Source of the DNA: a virus
Reading direction: 5' to 3' (one strand)
Virus record (IMG/VR): IMGVR_UViG_3300033144_005983
Coordinates: 1 to 62,833 of that record
DNA: 62,833 bases
The notes below the pieces were generated by a model. The model was not told where the DNA came from and ran no database searches. It saw only the letters and a program-made list of their open reading frames with translations. The translations under genes and the position numbers were made by a program. Shown in pieces: positions 59,988 through 62,833 of this stretch. The first letter of the stretch is position 1. The number at the start of each line of letters is the position of its first letter.

Positions 59988-62833
59988 ACCGTCCTAAACC
60001 TGAAATAAGATTTATAGGAGAAGAAGATGAAGAACAAGAGTTTACAACTGATTTATCTCCAATAGAAGAAGGACAATTTATGGCATGGTATAGAAAAATG
60101 TCAGAAACTTTGCAACTTTCTCCTAATCCCGACGACAGGTTACACTATTATGATTATAGAGGATACTGGAAAGAAAATCCACTAGAGATTCTAGAAAGAG
60201 GAGATCATTTTGGAGACAAGTTTAAAAGACCAGGACATCCTACATTTTCAGACCAATCCCAATACTCTGCTCAAAAAGGAGGAAGTAATATATATGGAGG
60301 AGTATGGGATGGAAAGAATTTTGTACATTCTAAAGATACCGATCAACATGCAGACAGAACTGATGAGTATCTTGAAGGCTCAGGAGAAGAAGCAATTTAT
60401 GAGGGAGGAGATTTAGAAGAAATAGAAGTAACTCCTCAATATGATTCAAGTGGTTCTGTTTCAAGTGAAAAAGCTAAAGAGATTTTAAGACACGGTACAA
60501 TCCGTGGAAAAGGAATTACTGATAAACAAAAAAGGTACTTTGGGTTTATAGCAGGAGGGGGAAAACCTAAATACCATGCATCAGGAAATGTTAATGTCCA
60601 ATATGCACATACCCATGCACCAGGGGAAGATAGAACAGGTCATGACGCAGGAGAAAAAAAGTTAGATGTTACAGCGTCAGGAGTAATAACTCCAGAAGAA
60701 TTAGAAAGAAGAAAAACTCAATATACTATTTATGGGAGTAAAAAAGATGAAATAGAGCAATACGAAACAGATGAAATAACCCAAACAGATGAAAGTCAGA
60801 TAATATATGATGATCCTAGTAGTAGATATACAGAAAGAACTAAAATGAACCCTGATTGGGTAACAAAAAATCTATGGGAAAATCGTTACGAAGGCGATAT
60901 AAAATATCTAACAGATACAGAACTAGGAAAATTTCTTCAAAAAGAAAGACTACAAGATAGAGTAATGATGAATGATTTTGTAATTACTCCTACTGAAATG
61001 GCTCTTTTAAATTATAAAAGGCCAAAAAAACTAGAACATTTAGATAAAGAGGATAACCTATATAAAAGTTCTCAACAACTTGAAGAAACATGGTGTCCAG
61101 AAGGATTAAAAAAAGGATGTCTAGGAAGTGCAAATGCTGCATATGATTTAAGAGCCGAACAAGCTGGATTACCTACATCAATGCAAATAAAAGAAAAAGC
61201 GGGAGTACTTTCTCAAAGTAAAGAAGATATGAGTAAAAGATATCCTCTATATGAAGAAAATAGATCAGAAAAATGGCTAGTAGAAGATAAAATAAACAAA
61301 CTTGAAAATAAAGAAGATATAAATGAAACTGAAGCAGCTGGACTTTCTAATCTAAGATACGAGCTCAATAAGCTTGATGAAATGATAGAGAATGATGAAA
61401 ATTCATTTAAAGAATGGCATATGGAATTTACAAAAAACCATCCTTATCTAAGTGGTCCTACTAATCTAGGCGATGCATTTCATAGAGATTTCTCACCAGA
61501 CAGTTGGACACTTCCTGCAGCCTATGTAAAACAAGGAGGAACACTTCTATATAATAGAATGGATCATGTTCCTAAACTTCGTAATGGAAAAGTAGATCAA
61601 GCTAAAGAAATAAAAACACCACACGGAGATATCTTTGAAATGGATATTGACGGAAAATATCTTTACCCCGATAAAGTAAAAGATCTTTGGTCAACTATAA
61701 GTGTAGGTTCTATATTCTCAATGGGTTCAGGAGAACTAGCTATAGATCTAATGAGTCCTAAAAGATTAAAAGAGCAAAGAGAGAAAAGAGGAAAACCTAA
61801 CTATAATCAAGAAGAGCTTGGTATGGCATGGGCGGGCCATAGTCTAGAAGTTGTAGGCTGGACTCCATCTGGAGAACCAATTCTATATGATGGATTTTAT
61901 GGACCAAAAGGAACTCTTGTACCTAACACTTATCCAGATGAAGAAGGAAATGATATAACTGAATATGAAGTAGATGCTTATGGAGCAGGAGCGGGTAGAG
62001 GATATCATACTTTTTCAAATATGCTAATGACTTTGTGGAAAAGAGGCTACAGAATGCAAGGAATTACAGCACCTCCAGGTACTCAAAAGAATACTTTTAA
62101 AAATATGATGGAAGAAGGAACCGCTCTAGAAGTTATGACTAACTATGATACTGAATATGTTCGAAGTCTAGCTAATCTGTTAGAAGATAACAAACTAGAA
62201 TTAGGAGATAGCTTAGATATAGATGTTAATGCCACACAAAAATTTGTAGATACTTTAGGCAATATCAAAGCAAATTTTAAGAATCTAACAGGAATGGGAG
62301 ATGAAGAATACGACAGTCTTGCAGATATCGCCGTTGCATTGGGAATAAATGAAACATCAGGAATGGGGGGAAGCTTTAAAGCCCAAGGAATTTCCCATCC
62401 TCTTATAGATAGGGAAGGGGATACTCAAGGATTTACTCAATTAAATATGGAGAACATAACAGGAAAATACGGAGAAGATCATCCTGATGTATTAGCAGGA
62501 GTAAAAAAGAAGGGCGACGTCCGAGACGAACTTTTAAATAAAAGATATAAACAATTAGATGCAAGATGGAGAGAATCAAGGGGAAGAAGTCTTGATATAC
62601 AAAATCCCGAAGATGCCGCTGCGCTAACTATGATATATATATCGGAAGCGCATAAAAGAGCAATGAAAGATTACAATACAGGCAGACGACCATCCGAAAG
62701 AACTTTTAAGCCGCCAACAGACGAACAAATAACCAAGTCTTATATTAAAAACCCGCAAGCATATTTACCATTGGTAGATCTACCAGGAGGATCAACTTGG
62801 AATGACGATGGATTTTTAGTAGCAGATACAGAT
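59984..62833 (+). CDS. Large virion protein with hydrolase-like domains, 3' partial
   Basis: The ATG overlaps the portal stop (ATGA) and 950 codons are open to the end of the window. Cys379 in KKGCLGSANAAYD and His619 in AGHSLEVVGWTPSGEP, followed by PILYDGFYG, resemble an NlpC/P60- or C39-like cysteine peptidase. Near 790, GINETSG then GDTQGFTQLN resembles the Glu and GLMQ motifs of lytic transglycosylases. Together these suggest a wall-degrading virion protein used at entry. The hydrolase calls are by motif only. Confidence 0.7.
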   Translation, partial: MNRPKPEIRFIGEEDEEQEFTTDLSPIEEGQFMAWYRKMSETLQLSPNPDDRLHYYDYRGYWKENPLEILERGDHFGDKFKRPGHPTFSDQSQYSAQKGGSNIYGGVWDGKNFVHSKDTDQHADRTDEYLEGSGEEAIYEGGDLEEIEVTPQYDSSGSVSSEKAKEILRHGTIRGKGITDKQKRYFGFIAGGGKPKYHASGNVNVQYAHTHAPGEDRTGHDAGEKKLDVTASGVITPEELERRKTQYTIYGSKKDEIEQYETDEITQTDESQIIYDDPSSRYTERTKMNPDWVTKNLWENRYEGDIKYLTDTELGKFLQKERLQDRVMMNDFVITPTEMALLNYKRPKKLEHLDKEDNLYKSSQQLEETWCPEGLKKGCLGSANAAYDLRAEQAGLPTSMQIKEKAGVLSQSKEDMSKRYPLYEENRSEKWLVEDKINKLENKEDINETEAAGLSNLRYELNKLDEMIENDENSFKEWHMEFTKNHPYLSGPTNLGDAFHRDFSPDSWTLPAAYVKQGGTLLYNRMDHVPKLRNGKVDQAKEIKTPHGDIFEMDIDGKYLYPDKVKDLWSTISVGSIFSMGSGELAIDLMSPKRLKEQREKRGKPNYNQEELGMAWAGHSLEVVGWTPSGEPILYDGFYGPKGTLVPNTYPDEEGNDITEYEVDAYGAGAGRGYHTFSNMLMTLWKRGYRMQGITAPPGTQKNTFKNMMEEGTALEVMTNYDTEYVRSLANLLEDNKLELGDSLDIDVNATQKFVDTLGNIKANFKNLTGMGDEEYDSLADIAVALGINETSGMGGSFKAQGISHPLIDREGDTQGFTQLNMENITGKYGEDHPDVLAGVKKKGDVRDELLNKRYKQLDARWRESRGRSLDIQNPEDAAALTMIYISEAHKRAMKDYNTGRRPSERTFKPPTDEQITKSYIKNPQAYLPLVDLPGGSTWNDDGFLVADTD

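Noticed and set aside
1-62833. Alternative genetic code, as in some crAss-like phages
   Set aside because: Genes end cleanly at TAA, TAG and TGA with short overlaps; no recoded stop is needed.
1-62833. CRISPR array, integrase or transposon
   Set aside because: No regularly spaced repeats, recombinase or transposase motifs found; the small HTH protein at 26719 is too short to be one.

Overview
This window is most likely a segment of a double-stranded DNA phage of the crAss-like lineage (Crassvirales or a close relative), which would infect a Bacteroidota host. The base composition is AT-rich, start sites carry AT-rich leaders rather than clear Shine-Dalgarno boxes, and the gene set fits. It includes a large terminase, a portal, a family A DNA polymerase, a primase, a DnaB-like ATPase, RecT-, RusA- and RecB-like proteins and an HU/IHF-like protein. 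Most telling is a giant single-chain RNA polymerase with the DFDVD metal-binding motif typical of virion-packaged crAss-like polymerases. TAA, TAG and TGA all end genes cleanly, so the standard genetic code is used. I see no integrase, transposon or CRISPR array.

Layout. (1) 1-23.9 kb, plus strand: the end of a large probable virion cargo protein, then one uninterrupted 7315-codon gene. That gene joins an Ala/Gly-rich N-terminal part, the RNA polymerase core, and a series of enzyme-like domains: a FVFGDN-type domain, an HExxH zincin, an AlkB-type dioxygenase, an ASCH-like domain, a SLOG-like domain, an SF1 helicase and a 2H-phosphoesterase-like domain. A 28-residue membrane peptide follows. 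(2) 23.9-24.2 kb: a convergent, structured junction with a terminator for the minus strand. (3) 24.2-50.1 kb, minus strand: a long unit of overlapping replication and recombination genes plus many small genes. Upstream of this (44-50 kb) lie mostly tiny ORFs separated by hairpin-rich non-coding blocks. (4) 50.1-50.5 kb: the divergent intergenic region. (5) 50.5-62.8 kb, plus strand: a wHTH-like and an HU/IHF-like protein, small basic proteins, a LamG/arabinofuranosidase-like virion protein, a lysis cassette (TM/coiled-coil protein, overlapping lipoprotein, amidase), terminase, portal, and a long ORF with peptidoglycan-hydrolase-like signatures that runs off the window.

How it works together (inference). 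The giant polymerase is probably injected with the genome and transcribes early genes. The minus-strand unit then replicates the DNA, and the plus-strand unit packages it and lyses the cell. No major capsid or tail-tube gene is recognisable, so the window is probably part of a larger genome. The two ends are nevertheless in frame with each other.

The least expected signals are in RNA. Many minus-strand genes are preceded by a multi-helix structure, often followed by a U-rich run. Two non-coding blocks carry a three-way-junction fold with compensatory base-pair changes. The spanin-like lipoprotein gene contains a dnaX-type A AAA AAG slippery heptamer that would fuse it to a coiled-coil extension ending 13 bases before the amidase start.
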